Source: Hartmannibacter diazotrophicus (GTDB lineage: Bacteria > Pseudomonadota > Alphaproteobacteria > Rhizobiales > Pleomorphomonadaceae). Taken from it: a stretch of DNA of 64,000 nt. The notes beneath the pieces were generated by a model. That model was not told the origin of the DNA. It saw only the letters and a list, made by a program, of their open reading frames with translations, and did not search any database. The position numbers and the translations under genes were made by a program. Location of the stretch: assembly GCF_900231165.1 (NCBI RefSeq), contig NZ_LT960614.1, forward strand, positions 5,162,001 through 5,226,000. Reading direction: 5' to 3'. Shown piece after piece: positions 20,663-30,075 of this stretch (positions within the stretch are counted from its first letter, which is position 1; every line of letters begins with the position of its first letter).

Positions 20663-21046
20663 ATGCCCCCGCGCGTCGTTGCCACGCCCGCCGCCGTCGA
20701 ACTGATCGAAAAGCTGAAGGTGAAGCACGGGCCGCTGATGTTCCACCAGTCCGGTGGCTGCTGCGATGGCTCCGCCCCCATGTGCTACAGCGCCGACGAA
20801 TTTCGCACAGGCGCCAGCGATGTGCGGATGGGCGAGATCGCCGGCTGTCCCTTCTGGATGGGCGCGGCCCAGTTCGACTATTGGAAGCATACGCAGCTCG
20901 TCATCGACGTGACCCCGGGCCGCGGCGCGGGCTTTTCGCTGGAGGCCCCGGAAGGCGTGCGCTTCCTGACTCGCAGCCGCCTCTTCACCGACGAGGAGAG
21001 CGAGGAGCTTGCCGGCAGCCCTCCGCCGACCGGCGCCGAGGTCTGA
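20663..21046 (+). CDS. DUF779 domain protein
   Basis: This 127-aa protein is of the DUF779 family, whose members are regularly found next to AcoD/ExaC aldehyde dehydrogenases; the molecular role is not established. A cysteine cluster GGCCDGSAPMC lies at about residues 31-41, with a further Cys in AGCPFWMG, hinting at metal binding or redox chemistry (inference). The C-terminal half (VIDVTPGRGAGFSLE, RFLTRSRLFTDEE) is conserved in the family. The start ATG has AAGGAGG upstream. It lies 113 bp downstream of the dehydrogenase. Confidence 0.85.
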   Translation: MPPRVVATPAAVELIEKLKVKHGPLMFHQSGGCCDGSAPMCYSADEFRTGASDVRMGEIAGCPFWMGAAQFDYWKHTQLVIDVTPGRGAGFSLEAPEGVRFLTRSRLFTDEESEELAGSPPPTGAEV

Positions 21047-21748
21047 CGGCAAGCAGCCCTGGAGACCGGACGGGCCGCGAGCCCCCCGTCCGTTCGTCGG
21101 CCTGTCGCGGCCGCCTGCTTCAGTGTGCTGCAACTCCGGAGCGTATATCGGTCCGCCGATCGGCGCCGCACCAAGCTCTCCGGACGATGAAGCGGGCCCG
21201 GCAGGCAATGGTCGGCTCCGTTTCAGGAACGCGTCGGCGAGTGCGATTCTTTAACCAGTATTACAGGGTGCACATTTGGAGCGCTCCATGGGATATGTGC
21301 AAAATATCGGTTTAAATGCGGAAAAAGGCCTATGCTCAATTGTGCGCCTTTCGGCAGTTTGTTGGGTAAATCTGAATATCTATCCTTAATTTGAGACTAA
21401 AAAATTTTAAATAGTAAAATCAAACCGATTAATCTGCATTTTTGCAGATCGTAGTCTTGCAGCAAACTTGCGACGGCGCGGGGTGAAGGCTAACCTTCCA
21501 TAGGTTATGTCGATGAATTGATAGGCGCCAACCACGGTGTCCTGACTGGCCTCGATTAGGAGACCGATGTCGGGACTTGATGACTTGATCCGTGGCCTTG
21601 GCAGTGCCCCGCACCGGCGGTGGCTTTTTTCAACCCTCGGATGAAGGACTGAGGTGGTGCCGATGCGCCGCCTCGACCCGCCATCCGAATGTCCGGCAGC
21701 GCGTTTTTGCTGTCCTGCCGGGAGCGGCCGGGCCGTTTCCCGCAATCA
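21047..21748. other. Long AT-rich intergenic region upstream of pckA
   Basis: This 702-bp gap is markedly AT-rich between about 21240 and 21600, unlike its surroundings. No convincing frame was found on either strand. At 21607-21630 a short GC hairpin (CACC-GGC-GGTG) is followed by six T residues, a weak terminator-like structure about 120 bp before pckA. The stretch may hold the pckA promoter plus an untranslated leader or small RNA, but nothing is proven. Confidence 0.45.
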
Positions 21749-23392
21749 ATGGGAATGAACGACGTGACGACACTGGAAGTGAAGACGGCGGGTAATTTCA
21801 ATGCGTCCGAGGGAAGAGGCTCCTTCGGGCTCAAGGGTGTGTCGAATATTTATTTCAACCTCGAGGCTCCGGCGCTTTATGAGGAGTCGCTCCGGCGCGA
21901 GGAAGGTTTTATTGCCAAGGGCGGCGCACTGTCGGTCGAGACCGGTGCGCACACGGGCCGTTCGGCCCAGGACAAGTTTGTCGTCGAGGACGACACCACC
22001 CGCGACAGCGTCTGGTGGGACAACAACAAGAAGATGAGCCGGGAACAGTTCGATCTGCTTCTGGCCGATTTCGAGACCTACGTCGCCGGCCGTGACGTAT
22101 TCGTGGAAGACCTCTACGGCGGCGCCGACCCGGCCTACCGCCTGCCGACGCGCCTCGTCATGGAATATGCCTGGCACGCGCTCTTCATCCGCAACCTGAT
22201 GATCCGCCCGGCAAAGGCCGATCTCGCCGGTTTCGCGCCCGAGTTCCGCATCCTGTGCATGCCCGGCTTCCGCGCCGATCCGGCCCGCCACGGCTGCCGC
22301 TCGGAGACGATCATCGCCTGCGATTTCTCCCGGCGCATCGTACTCATCGGTGGCTCCAGCTACGCCGGCGAGATGAAGAAGTCGGTCTTCACCTTCCTGA
22401 ACTTCCTGTTGCCGGAAAAGGGCGTGATGCCGATGCACTGCTCGGCCAACGTCAGCGTCGGCGGGGAATCGGCCCTCTTCTTCGGCCTTTCGGGCACCGG
22501 CAAGACGACGCTCTCGGCCGACCCGAACCGCATCCTCATCGGTGACGATGAGCACGGCTGGTCGCCGAACGGCATCTTCAACTTCGAAGGCGGCTGCTAC
22601 GCCAAGACCATCCGCCTGTCAGCGGAGGCCGAGCCGGAGATCTACTCCACCACCCAGCGCTTCGGCACGCTGCTCGAAAACGTCATGGTGGACCGCGAGA
22701 CGCGCCTGCCGGACTTCGACGACGCGACGCTAACCGAGAACGGCCGCTGCGCCTATCCGATGGAGTTCATCCCGAACGCCAGCCCCACGGGCCGCGCCGG
22801 TCACCCGCGCAACCTGGTCATGCTGACGGCCGACGCCTTCGGCGTGATGCCGCCGATCGCCAAGCTGACGCCGGCCCAGGCGATGTACCACTTCCTGTCC
22901 GGCTACACCGCCAAGGTCGCCGGCACGGAAAAGGGCGTGAAGGGGTCGCAGGCGACCTTCTCCACCTGCTTCGGCGCGCCCTTCATGCCGCGTCATCCCT
23001 CAGTCTACGGCAAGCTGCTGCGCCAGCTCATCGCCGACCACAGTGTGGACTGCTGGCTCGTCAACACCGGCTGGACCGGCGGCGCCTACGGCGTCGGCAG
23101 CCGCATGCCGATCAAGGCGACGCGCGCGCTGCTCTCCGCCGCCCTCGACGGCTCGCTGAAGACGGTGCCCTTCTATCAGGACCCGAACTTCGGCTTCTCC
23201 GTTCCGGCGGAAGTGCCCGGCATCGACCCCAAGATCCTGCGTCCGCGCGAGACCTGGGCCGACAAGCAGGCCTATGACGCCCAGGCTACCAAGCTGGTCG
23301 AGATGTTCGTCAAGAACTTCGCCACCTTCGAGGCCTATGTGGACGAGGACGTGCTGTCCGCCGCCCCGGAGCTTCCCGCCGCGGCGGAGTGA
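21749..23392 (+). CDS. pckA: Phosphoenolpyruvate carboxykinase (ATP)
   Basis: This enzyme converts oxaloacetate plus ATP to PEP in gluconeogenesis, linking to the TCA genes in the window. About 547 aa from ATG 21749; ATG 21755 two codons later is equally possible, and neither has a strong ribosome-binding site. Conserved blocks are [24 protein letters not shown], the kinase-1a P-loop [11 protein letters not shown], the kinase-2 segment [24 protein letters not shown], and the C-terminal [15 protein letters not shown]. These define the ATP-dependent family. A strong terminator lies just after the stop, shared with the convergent regA gene. Confidence 0.96.
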   Translation: MGMNDVTTLEVKTAGNFNASEGRGSFGLKGVSNIYFNLEAPALYEESLRREEGFIAKGGALSVETGAHTGRSAQDKFVVEDDTTRDSVWWDNNKKMSREQFDLLLADFETYVAGRDVFVEDLYGGADPAYRLPTRLVMEYAWHALFIRNLMIRPAKADLAGFAPEFRILCMPGFRADPARHGCRSETIIACDFSRRIVLIGGSSYAGEMKKSVFTFLNFLLPEKGVMPMHCSANVSVGGESALFFGLSGTGKTTLSADPNRILIGDDEHGWSPNGIFNFEGGCYAKTIRLSAEAEPEIYSTTQRFGTLLENVMVDRETRLPDFDDATLTENGRCAYPMEFIPNASPTGRAGHPRNLVMLTADAFGVMPPIAKLTPAQAMYHFLSGYTAKVAGTEKGVKGSQATFSTCFGAPFMPRHPSVYGKLLRQLIADHSVDCWLVNTGWTGGAYGVGSRMPIKATRALLSAALDGSLKTVPFYQDPNFGFSVPAEVPGIDPKILRPRETWADKQAYDAQATKLVEMFVKNFATFEAYVDEDVLSAAPELPAAAE

Positions 23393-23422
23393 TCCGAAGG
23401 CCGGATCAAGCCTGATATGAAG

Positions 23423-23456
23423 AAGCCCCCGGAACGCTCGTTCCGGGGGCTTTTCT
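23423..23456. terminator. Terminator between convergent pckA and regA
   Basis: A 14-bp stem (AAGCCCCCGGAACG 23423-23436, CGTTCCGGGGGCTT 23439-23452) is followed by a T-rich tail on the plus strand. The minus-strand side is also pyrimidine-rich (TTCTTC), so it may act both ways. Confidence 0.85.
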
Positions 23457-23514
23457 TATGCTGCTGGTCTTGTCCGGTTGGCTGGGCCTTTGGCCGGCCG
23501 GCATTCGGTCTGTC

Positions 23515-24072
23515 TTACCTGGGCGCGCGCTTGGCCAGAATGCGCTGCAGGGTGCGCCGGTGCATGTTGAGCCGGCGCGCCGTTTCCGAGACATTGCGGT
23601 CGCAAAGCTCGTAGACCCGCTGGATATGCTCCCAGCGGACCCGGTCCGCCGACATCGGGTTTTCCGGCGGCGGGGCCTTGTCGCCGAGGCCGGTCAGCGC
23701 CTGATAGACCTCGTCCGCATCGGCGGGCTTGGCGAGATAGTCGATAGCGCCGAGCTTCACCGCTGTCACCGCGGTCGCGATGTTGCCGTAGCCGGTCAGC
23801 ATGATGACGCGGCTGTCCTCGCGCTTTTCGCGCAGCCGCTCGATGACGTCGAGGCCGTTGCCGTCGCCAAGACGCATGTCGACGACCGCATAGGCCGGCG
23901 CGTGGATGCCGACCTTGGCAAGGCCTTCGGCGACCGTCTCGGCGGTCTCCACGGCAAATCCGCGCTGTTCCATGGCCCGTCCCAGCCGCTGCAGGAACGG
24001 CCGGTCATCGTCCACGATCAGAAGCGAGTTGTCACCCTCGATGACCTCGCTGGTCTGGCTCATCTCTCCCAT
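23515..24072 (-). CDS. regA: Redox response regulator RegA/ActR/PrrA
   Basis: This is the DNA-binding partner of the RegB sensor kinase; in photosynthetic and rhizobial alphaproteobacteria it controls respiration, carbon and nitrogen metabolism in response to redox state. The 185-aa length matches PrrA and ActR. The receiver domain has the acidic pocket (VDDD at 20-23), phospho-acceptor D65 in VVDMRLGDG and the conserved KP loop. The C-terminal Fis-type helix-turn-helix (NVSETARRLNMHRRTLQRIL) is nearly invariant in the family. The start at 24072 is chosen because GAGG lies 6 nt upstream; ATGs at 24087 and 24063 are alternatives. The regB gene lies upstream on the same strand. Confidence 0.93.
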   Translation of the reverse strand: MGEMSQTSEVIEGDNSLLIVDDDRPFLQRLGRAMEQRGFAVETAETVAEGLAKVGIHAPAYAVVDMRLGDGNGLDVIERLREKREDSRVIMLTGYGNIATAVTAVKLGAIDYLAKPADADEVYQALTGLGDKAPPPENPMSADRVRWEHIQRVYELCDRNVSETARRLNMHRRTLQRILAKRAPR

Positions 24073-24276
24073 GTCTGTCCTCGGCATTGGAGTTCTTCGG
24101 GTATCGTTGCCGGGGAAGCCGGCGCCGGGTGCCTGAAGTCTCGTTCTTGATTTCCATCCGGTTTCAAGCCGGCTTATTCGAAAAGCGAGAATATCACGAC
24201 GGTCGAAAGGCGGAAATGCGCAAGACTGCGCTGATTCATCTCACCACTTGCCGCCTCCGGTCGGACCCTGTCGTGG

Positions 24277-25572
24277 TCATTTCCGGTCGACATAGGCGCT
24301 TCTCGGCCAGCGGATCTCCACGAAGGCGCCGGTTTGCGGCGCGGCGCGGTTGCGGATTTGCAGCCTTGCGCCGGTGCGCTCCAGCAGGGTCTTGGCAACG
24401 AAGAAGCCGAGGCCGATTTCCTCTTCCTCCAGCTCTTCCTCCGAGCCGCGCTTGCGCGTCGTCACATAGGGCTCGCCGATCCGGTCGATGATGTCGGCCG
24501 AAAAGCCCGGCCCGTCGTCGACGATGGCGATGCTGACCCGCTCTTCGTTCCAGCTCACACGCACGTCGACGCGGGTGCGGGCAAAGTCGACGGCATTCTC
24601 CACGATATTCGCGATCCCGTGCACGACGGCGGGATTGCGCGGGCTGCTGGGCTCGTCGGCCTTGTCACCGTCGAGCGTGACGGCGACATCGACGCCCGCA
24701 TCGCGGTGCGGCGCGACGATATCCTCGATCAGATGGCTGATGGGAACTTGGTGCAGATGAGCATGAAACTCGCCGGACAGCGACGTGAGCCGCCGCAGGA
24801 TCTCGCGGCAGCGCTGCGACTGGCTCTGCAGGAGGGCAAGGTCCTCCCGCATGGGCGCGTCCTCGGGCACTTGCCTCAGAAGCTCCTTGGCGACGAGGGC
24901 AATGGTGGCGAGTGGCGTTCCGAGTTCATGCGCGGTGGCCGCCGCGAGGCCGTCGAGCTGGTTGGCGTGCTGCTCGCGCGAGAGCAGCAGTTCGGTCGCC
25001 GAAAGCGCCGCCTGCAGCTGGCGGGCTTCCTCGGCGACGCGCCAGGAATAGGCGGCCATGAAGGACAGGGCGGCAACGAGCGCGACCCAGAGGCCGGCAA
25101 GGTAACCGGGCTCCACGGGAATGCCGGTCGGATCGCCCCAAGGCAGCGGCAGGTGGCCGAAGGCAAGGCCCGTGATCAGGAGGGTGACGAGACCGCCGAG
25201 CAGCAGCGTGCTTCGGAGCCCCAGCGCGGTGGCCGAAACCACCACGGGGGCGAGCAGGAGGATCACGAAGGGATTGCCGAGACCGCCGGTCAGGAACAGG
25301 AGCGCGGAGAGCTGGCAGATATCGTAGGCGAGCATCAGCGTGGCCCAGCGGTCGGCGAGGCGCCGGCTCGCCGGATAGCGGATCTTGAGGCCGAGATTGA
25401 GCAGGGCCGAGACGGCGACGACGGCAAGGCATGCCGTCAGGGGTAGGGGATAGCCGAAGCCGAAGGTGACCGTGAGAAGGGTCACGATCTGGCCGGCAAC
25501 CGCCATCCAGCGCAGCCGGACGAGCGTGTCCAGCTTGATGCGTTGATGGACCTTGCCTGGCCGCAATTTCAT
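24277..25572 (-). CDS. regB: Redox sensor histidine kinase RegB/ActS/PrrB
   Basis: This is a membrane sensor kinase that phosphorylates RegA according to quinone and redox status. In 431 aa there are six predicted hydrophobic segments over residues 20-180. The quinone-binding motif GGLGNPF is at 96-102 (family GGxxNPF). The phospho-acceptor His215 lies in AATAHELGTP. The redox-active cysteine is in QRCREIL (C255), at the position of Cys265 in RegB. N, G1 and G2 boxes of the ATPase domain are intact (ENAVDFAR, DDGPGFS, GLGFFVAKTLLER), so both known sensory sites are retained. The start ATG is followed by the typical basic N-terminus. Confidence 0.93.
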   Translation of the reverse strand: MKLRPGKVHQRIKLDTLVRLRWMAVAGQIVTLLTVTFGFGYPLPLTACLAVVAVSALLNLGLKIRYPASRRLADRWATLMLAYDICQLSALLFLTGGLGNPFVILLLAPVVVSATALGLRSTLLLGGLVTLLITGLAFGHLPLPWGDPTGIPVEPGYLAGLWVALVAALSFMAAYSWRVAEEARQLQAALSATELLLSREQHANQLDGLAAATAHELGTPLATIALVAKELLRQVPEDAPMREDLALLQSQSQRCREILRRLTSLSGEFHAHLHQVPISHLIEDIVAPHRDAGVDVAVTLDGDKADEPSSPRNPAVVHGIANIVENAVDFARTRVDVRVSWNEERVSIAIVDDGPGFSADIIDRIGEPYVTTRKRGSEEELEEEEIGLGFFVAKTLLERTGARLQIRNRAAPQTGAFVEIRWPRSAYVDRK

Positions 25573-26225
25573 CGATGCCTGCCTCTCGCTGGAGCGGTCG
25601 ATGCCCCAATAGCCTGAATGGTCCGTATGTTGTCGTTGATCGGGCCGTCGGGCCTGATCGGCAGATGCTTCGTCCGCGTGGTGGTCCTATGCCCACCGAA
25701 CTGGCGCGGGCGCCGTCATCGGACGTCCGGTAACGGCTTGAAGGGCAAGGTCATGCCCTCCCATATACAGTCATGACGGTCCCGTCGACGAGATCGCGAA
25801 AGACGCCGACGGCGTCCTCCGAAAGGTATGGAATTACCCGTTTCGGTGCCGGGCCGGCGTCGTTGCCTCGTCTTAACCTTTGTTAACCAACTTCAACTAG
25901 ACTGATCGTGTCCACGCTTTGCGCCTCATAGCCAAAACGGGCACGTCTGTCAGGGACAACGTTGTCGCATGAACGAAGGTAGCCTTGCGGAATTTGCACT
26001 CTTTCCCGTAAAGTTATCCTTCACCAAGCGGAACGAAAGCCTGGTGACATCGGCCTCGAACCAGCCGGAGGCAGCCGCGTTCTTCTTTCTTGCGCGGGGG
26101 GCGGCTGGAGAGGACGATGCAACGGGGGATGGTGCCAACAGCGTTCTTAGGGAGGATGCGGCCGGACATCGCGCGGGACGAGAAAAGAACCAACGGTCTC
26201 GCGGGACTGTGGAAGGAAGAGCCAG
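25573..26225. other. Intergenic region between regB and phaZ
   Basis: The 653-bp gap contains no frame with recognisable features; an 86-codon frame at 25969-26229 looks like chance. TTAAC-CTTT-GTTAA (25873-25886) is a small inverted repeat in an AT-rich patch that could be a promoter. GGAAGGAAGAG just before phaZ is its ribosome-binding site. Confidence 0.45.
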
Positions 26226-27656
26226 GTGACGTATTACCAACTCTACGAATTCAACCACGCCGCCATGGGGCCGGCGCGGGTTGCTGCCGACATGACCCGG
26301 CTGTGCTTCCAGAATCCGCTCAATCCGCTCACGCACACCGACTACGGCCGTTCGATTGCCGCGGCCTGCGAACTCTTCGAGCGCTCCACCCGGCGCTACG
26401 GCAAGCCGGAATTCGGGCTCACCTCGACGCTTGTCGGCGGCGAGCGCGTCCCTGTCACCGAAAAGGTGGTCTGGGAAAAGCCCTTCTGCCGCCTTGTCCA
26501 CTTCGAGCGCGGGCCGACGGCCAAGAAGCGCCAGGATCCGAAGGTGCTTGTCGTTGCGCCGATGTCCGGCCACTACGCGACGCTGCTGCGCGGCACGGTC
26601 GAGGCGCTGCTTCCCAGGCACGAGGTCTATATCACCGACTGGGCCGATGCCCGCACGGTGCCGGTCATCGACGGTCGCTTCGACCTTGAGGACTATGTCG
26701 ACTATGTCATCGAGATGAACCGCGCCCTTGGCGGCGACGTCCACGTGATGGCGGTCTGCCAGCCGGCGGTGCCGGTTCTGATCGCATCTGCGGTCATGAA
26801 CGCGGCGAACGACCCGGCCGCGCCGCTGACCATGGTGCTGATGGGCGGCCCGATCGACACGCGCCACAATCCGACGGCGGTTAACGAGCTTGCCCGCAGC
26901 AAGAGCCTTGCCTGGTTCGAGCGCAACGTCATCATGAAGGTGCCCTTCCCGCATGCGGGCGTGTTGCGCGATGTCTATCCGGGCTTCCTGCAGCTCACCG
27001 GCTTCATGAGCATGAACCTTGACCGCCATCTCGGCGCCCACAAGGACTTCTTCAATCACCTCGTCTCGGGCGACGGCGATTCCGCGACCAAGCACCGCGA
27101 ATTCTACGACGAGTATCTCGCGGTGATGGACCTGACCGCCGAATTCTACCTGCAGACGGTCGAGGAAGTCTTCATGCGCCATGCGCTCGCCAAGGGCGAG
27201 TTCCGCCATCGCGGCGAACGCGTCGACTGCGCGGCGATCACGCGGACCGCGCTTCTGACGATCGAGGGCGAGAAGGACGACATCACGGGCCGGGGTCAGA
27301 CGAAGGCCGCCCTTGGCCTTTGCACCAGCCTGCCCGATGACATGAAGTCCCATTACGAGCAGCCCGCCGTCGGCCACTATGGCGTCTTCAACGGATCGCG
27401 CTGGCGCGCGGAGATCTGCCCGCGCATCGCTGATTTCATCCTCACCCAGAACACGCGCTCCGAGGCGGGGCAGACGGCGGTACGTTCGCGCACCACGAAT
27501 GCTGCCGCGAGGGTCTCCTCGCCGGTCGCCTCCGAGCCTGCCCAGGCGGAAGCCCAGCCTGCGGCGAGAAAACCGGCCGCCAGGAAGGCGCCCGCCAGGA
27601 AGCCTGCCGGTGCCCGCACGAGCCGCCCGCGCAAGACGCCCGCTTCGGGAGCCTGA
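26226..27656 (+). CDS. phaZ: Intracellular polyhydroxyalkanoate depolymerase with basic C-terminal tail
   Basis: This enzyme mobilises stored PHB/PHA granules. The 476-aa protein starts with GTG after GGAAGGAAGAG. An alpha/beta-hydrolase domain fills residues 1-415, with the N-terminal family block (MTYYQLYEFNHAAMGPAR). The lipase-box-like AVCQPAV places the nucleophilic cysteine at C178, as in intracellular PhaZ enzymes. The last ~55 residues are an Ala/Lys/Arg/Pro-rich tail with repeated PAARKPAARKAPARK-type units, similar to histone-H1-like or phasin-type tails. Such a tail could bind DNA or the granule surface, which is inference. Nearby phaABC genes are absent in this window. Confidence 0.93.
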   Translation: MTYYQLYEFNHAAMGPARVAADMTRLCFQNPLNPLTHTDYGRSIAAACELFERSTRRYGKPEFGLTSTLVGGERVPVTEKVVWEKPFCRLVHFERGPTAKKRQDPKVLVVAPMSGHYATLLRGTVEALLPRHEVYITDWADARTVPVIDGRFDLEDYVDYVIEMNRALGGDVHVMAVCQPAVPVLIASAVMNAANDPAAPLTMVLMGGPIDTRHNPTAVNELARSKSLAWFERNVIMKVPFPHAGVLRDVYPGFLQLTGFMSMNLDRHLGAHKDFFNHLVSGDGDSATKHREFYDEYLAVMDLTAEFYLQTVEEVFMRHALAKGEFRHRGERVDCAAITRTALLTIEGEKDDITGRGQTKAALGLCTSLPDDMKSHYEQPAVGHYGVFNGSRWRAEICPRIADFILTQNTRSEAGQTAVRSRTTNAAARVSSPVASEPAQAEAQPAARKPAARKAPARKPAGARTSRPRKTPASGA

Positions 27657-27830
27657 GGCGCGCGGGCCCGCCGCATGCCCGCACGTTTAACGCTCTCTTA
27701 AAGCCCTCTGCCTAACATTTTCCATGAGTGGCGTCCGGAGTTCTCCTTCGGACGGCCATTGGCGATGTTGCCTCGACACGGCCATTGCCCGTTGCGCGCG
27801 ACCATGGTTGGCAGAGAGGACCTCTCGGCA

Positions 27831-29972
27831 ATGCAGGGAACACGGACCCGCAGGGCGAAGTCGGGCGCGGCCGGGCGGCAGGACGAGCGCCGCGAGCCGC
27901 ATTTCGGCCCGCCGTCGTCGCCGGGATCCGGATCGCGCGCGTCGTCTGCGAAATCACGACCGAAAACCCGCGCCGGCGGCGGCAAGGGCGCTGGCGGCAA
28001 CGGTGGCGACAAGGGCGGCAGTGGCAAGGGCGGAGGCGGCAGGGCAAGGCGCGCCGCGCCGAAGCGCCGCTTCACCCTCGCCGGTTTCTTCCGCCGTCTC
28101 GTCTACTGGGGATGCGTCCTCGGTCTTTGGGGCGGAATCGCCCTCGTCGGGATCCTTGCCTATTTTGCCGCCCATTTGCCGCAGTCCACGGAATGGGCGA
28201 TTCCGAAGCGCCCGCCGAACGTCCAGATCTACGATGCGTCCGGAGAGCTCTTCGCCAACCGCGGCGATACCGGCGGCCAGGCCGTGCGCCTGGAGCAGCT
28301 GCCGCCCTATCTGCCCGAGGCCGTGATCGCGATCGAGGATCGGCGTTTCTACCACCACTTCGGCGTCGACCCGATCGGTCTCGTGCGCGCGGTGATCACC
28401 AATGTCGCCGCCGGCAGCGTCGTGCAGGGCGGCTCGACGCTGACCCAGCAGCTTGCCAAGAACCTGTTCCTGACGCCGGATCGCACCATCGACCGCAAGA
28501 TGCAGGAGGTTGTCCTCGCGCTCTGGCTGGAGTGGACATACAGCAAGGACGAGATCCTGGAGATGTACCTCAATCGGGTTTACCTCGGCGCTGGCGCCTA
28601 TGGCGTCGACGCGGCAGCCCGGCGGTATTTCGGCAAGCCCGCCGTGGAGCTCGAACTCGGCGAGGCGGCGACCATCGCCGGCCTCCTGCGCGCGCCCTCC
28701 CGCTATGCCCCGACGCGAAACCCGGAGCTTGCCCGCGATCGCGCCCGCACCGTGCTCGATGCCATGGCCGAGGAGGGCTACATCACCCGCTCGCAGGAGA
28801 TGGTGGCGCTCGATAATCCGGCCAAGGTGGCGAGCGAACACGCGACCAGGGCGGAAAACTACGTCGCCGACTGGGTCATGGACCAGCTTCCCGGCTACGT
28901 CGGCGCCCTTGACGGCGACGTCCGTGTCGAGACCACGATCGACAGTGCCGCCGAGCGGGCGGCGGAGGCCGCCATACGCAAGATCATCGCCGATGAGGGG
29001 ACGAAGGCGGGCATCACGCAGGGGGCTCTCGTCGCTCTCGACGACAACGGCGCGGTGCGTGCGCTCGTCGGCGGGCGGGACTATGCGTCGAGCCAGTTCG
29101 ACCGGGCGATCAGCGCCCGGCGCCAGCCGGGATCGGCCTTCAAGCCCTTCGTCTATGTGACCGCGCTGGAGCATGGCTACCGGCCCGACAGCATCATTGT
29201 CGACGAACCCGTCTCCATCCGCGGCTGGCGGCCGGAAAACTACGGCAAGGGCTATCGTGGCCCGATCTCGCTGACGACGGCGCTGGCCGACTCGGTCAAC
29301 ACCGTCGCGGCAAGACTGACCGCGAGCCTTGGCCCCTCGAACGTGACCCGCACCGCGCGCCGGATGGGGGTTCTTTCCAAGATGCACGACAATCCGTCGA
29401 TCGCTCTCGGCACGGCCGAGGTGACGCCGCTGGAGATCACGTCCGCCTATGTACCCTTTGCCAACGGGGGCAAAGGCGTCATCCCCTATGTGATCGAGCG
29501 CATCGTCGATGCGAAAGGCAAGGTGCTGTTCCAGCGCAACGGCTCGGGCCCCGGCCGGGTTCTGTCCGACCGCATCCTTGGCGACATCAACCGGATGATG
29601 TCGGCCGTCGTCGAACGCGGAACGGGCAAGGCGGCGGCGCTTCCGGGTCGCGCCGTCGGCGGCAAGACCGGCACCAGCCAGGATTTCCGCGACGCCTGGT
29701 TCATCGGCTATACGCCGGGGCTGACCGCCGGTGTCTGGCTCGGCAACGACAACTCCAGCCCGACCAGGCACGCGACCGGTGGCGATTTGCCGGCGCGGAT
29801 CTGGGCGAGCTTCATGCGCGAGGCGGTGGCCGGCCTTCCCGCAAGGCCGCTTCCCGGAACGCCGACGCCCGCGCCTGACATGACCGTGGCCGCCGCACCG
29901 CCCTCCTCGCCCGCTGCCGGAGGACCGACGGAGGCCGAGCGCGGCCTGCTCGAGCGTCTTTTCTCCGACTGA
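27831..29972 (+). CDS. Class A penicillin-binding protein (PBP1 family, transglycosylase/transpeptidase)
   Basis: This is a bifunctional peptidoglycan synthase of 713 aa, anchored in the inner membrane with its catalytic part in the periplasm. A long basic, Gly/Lys-rich cytoplasmic tail (1-88) precedes one membrane span (about 90-112). The GT51 domain has the catalytic Glu in EDRRFYHHFG (E169) and QGGSTLTQQLAKN. The transpeptidase domain has SxxK at S435-K438 (GSAFKPF), SVN, and KTGTS at 612-616. It lacks the OB-like insertion of E. coli PBP1a, so it resembles the PBP1C/PbpF-like short form. ATG 27831 was chosen over upstream ATGs for its GAGAGGA. Confidence 0.92.
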   Translation: MQGTRTRRAKSGAAGRQDERREPHFGPPSSPGSGSRASSAKSRPKTRAGGGKGAGGNGGDKGGSGKGGGGRARRAAPKRRFTLAGFFRRLVYWGCVLGLWGGIALVGILAYFAAHLPQSTEWAIPKRPPNVQIYDASGELFANRGDTGGQAVRLEQLPPYLPEAVIAIEDRRFYHHFGVDPIGLVRAVITNVAAGSVVQGGSTLTQQLAKNLFLTPDRTIDRKMQEVVLALWLEWTYSKDEILEMYLNRVYLGAGAYGVDAAARRYFGKPAVELELGEAATIAGLLRAPSRYAPTRNPELARDRARTVLDAMAEEGYITRSQEMVALDNPAKVASEHATRAENYVADWVMDQLPGYVGALDGDVRVETTIDSAAERAAEAAIRKIIADEGTKAGITQGALVALDDNGAVRALVGGRDYASSQFDRAISARRQPGSAFKPFVYVTALEHGYRPDSIIVDEPVSIRGWRPENYGKGYRGPISLTTALADSVNTVAARLTASLGPSNVTRTARRMGVLSKMHDNPSIALGTAEVTPLEITSAYVPFANGGKGVIPYVIERIVDAKGKVLFQRNGSGPGRVLSDRILGDINRMMSAVVERGTGKAAALPGRAVGGKTGTSQDFRDAWFIGYTPGLTAGVWLGNDNSSPTRHATGGDLPARIWASFMREAVAGLPARPLPGTPTPAPDMTVAAAPPSSPAAGGPTEAERGLLERLFSD

Positions 29973-30075
29973 CCATTTCCCGGCTACGCCGCGTGCGATA
30001 TTAAGGGATTCTTACCAGTCATAGATGATAACAAGTTGTCTGGACGGACGTTGGACAACCATTGGAGAGGCGCGG

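Noticed and set aside
25969-26229. 86-codon plus-strand frame before phaZ
   Set aside because: It overlaps the phaZ start and lacks family features; probably chance.
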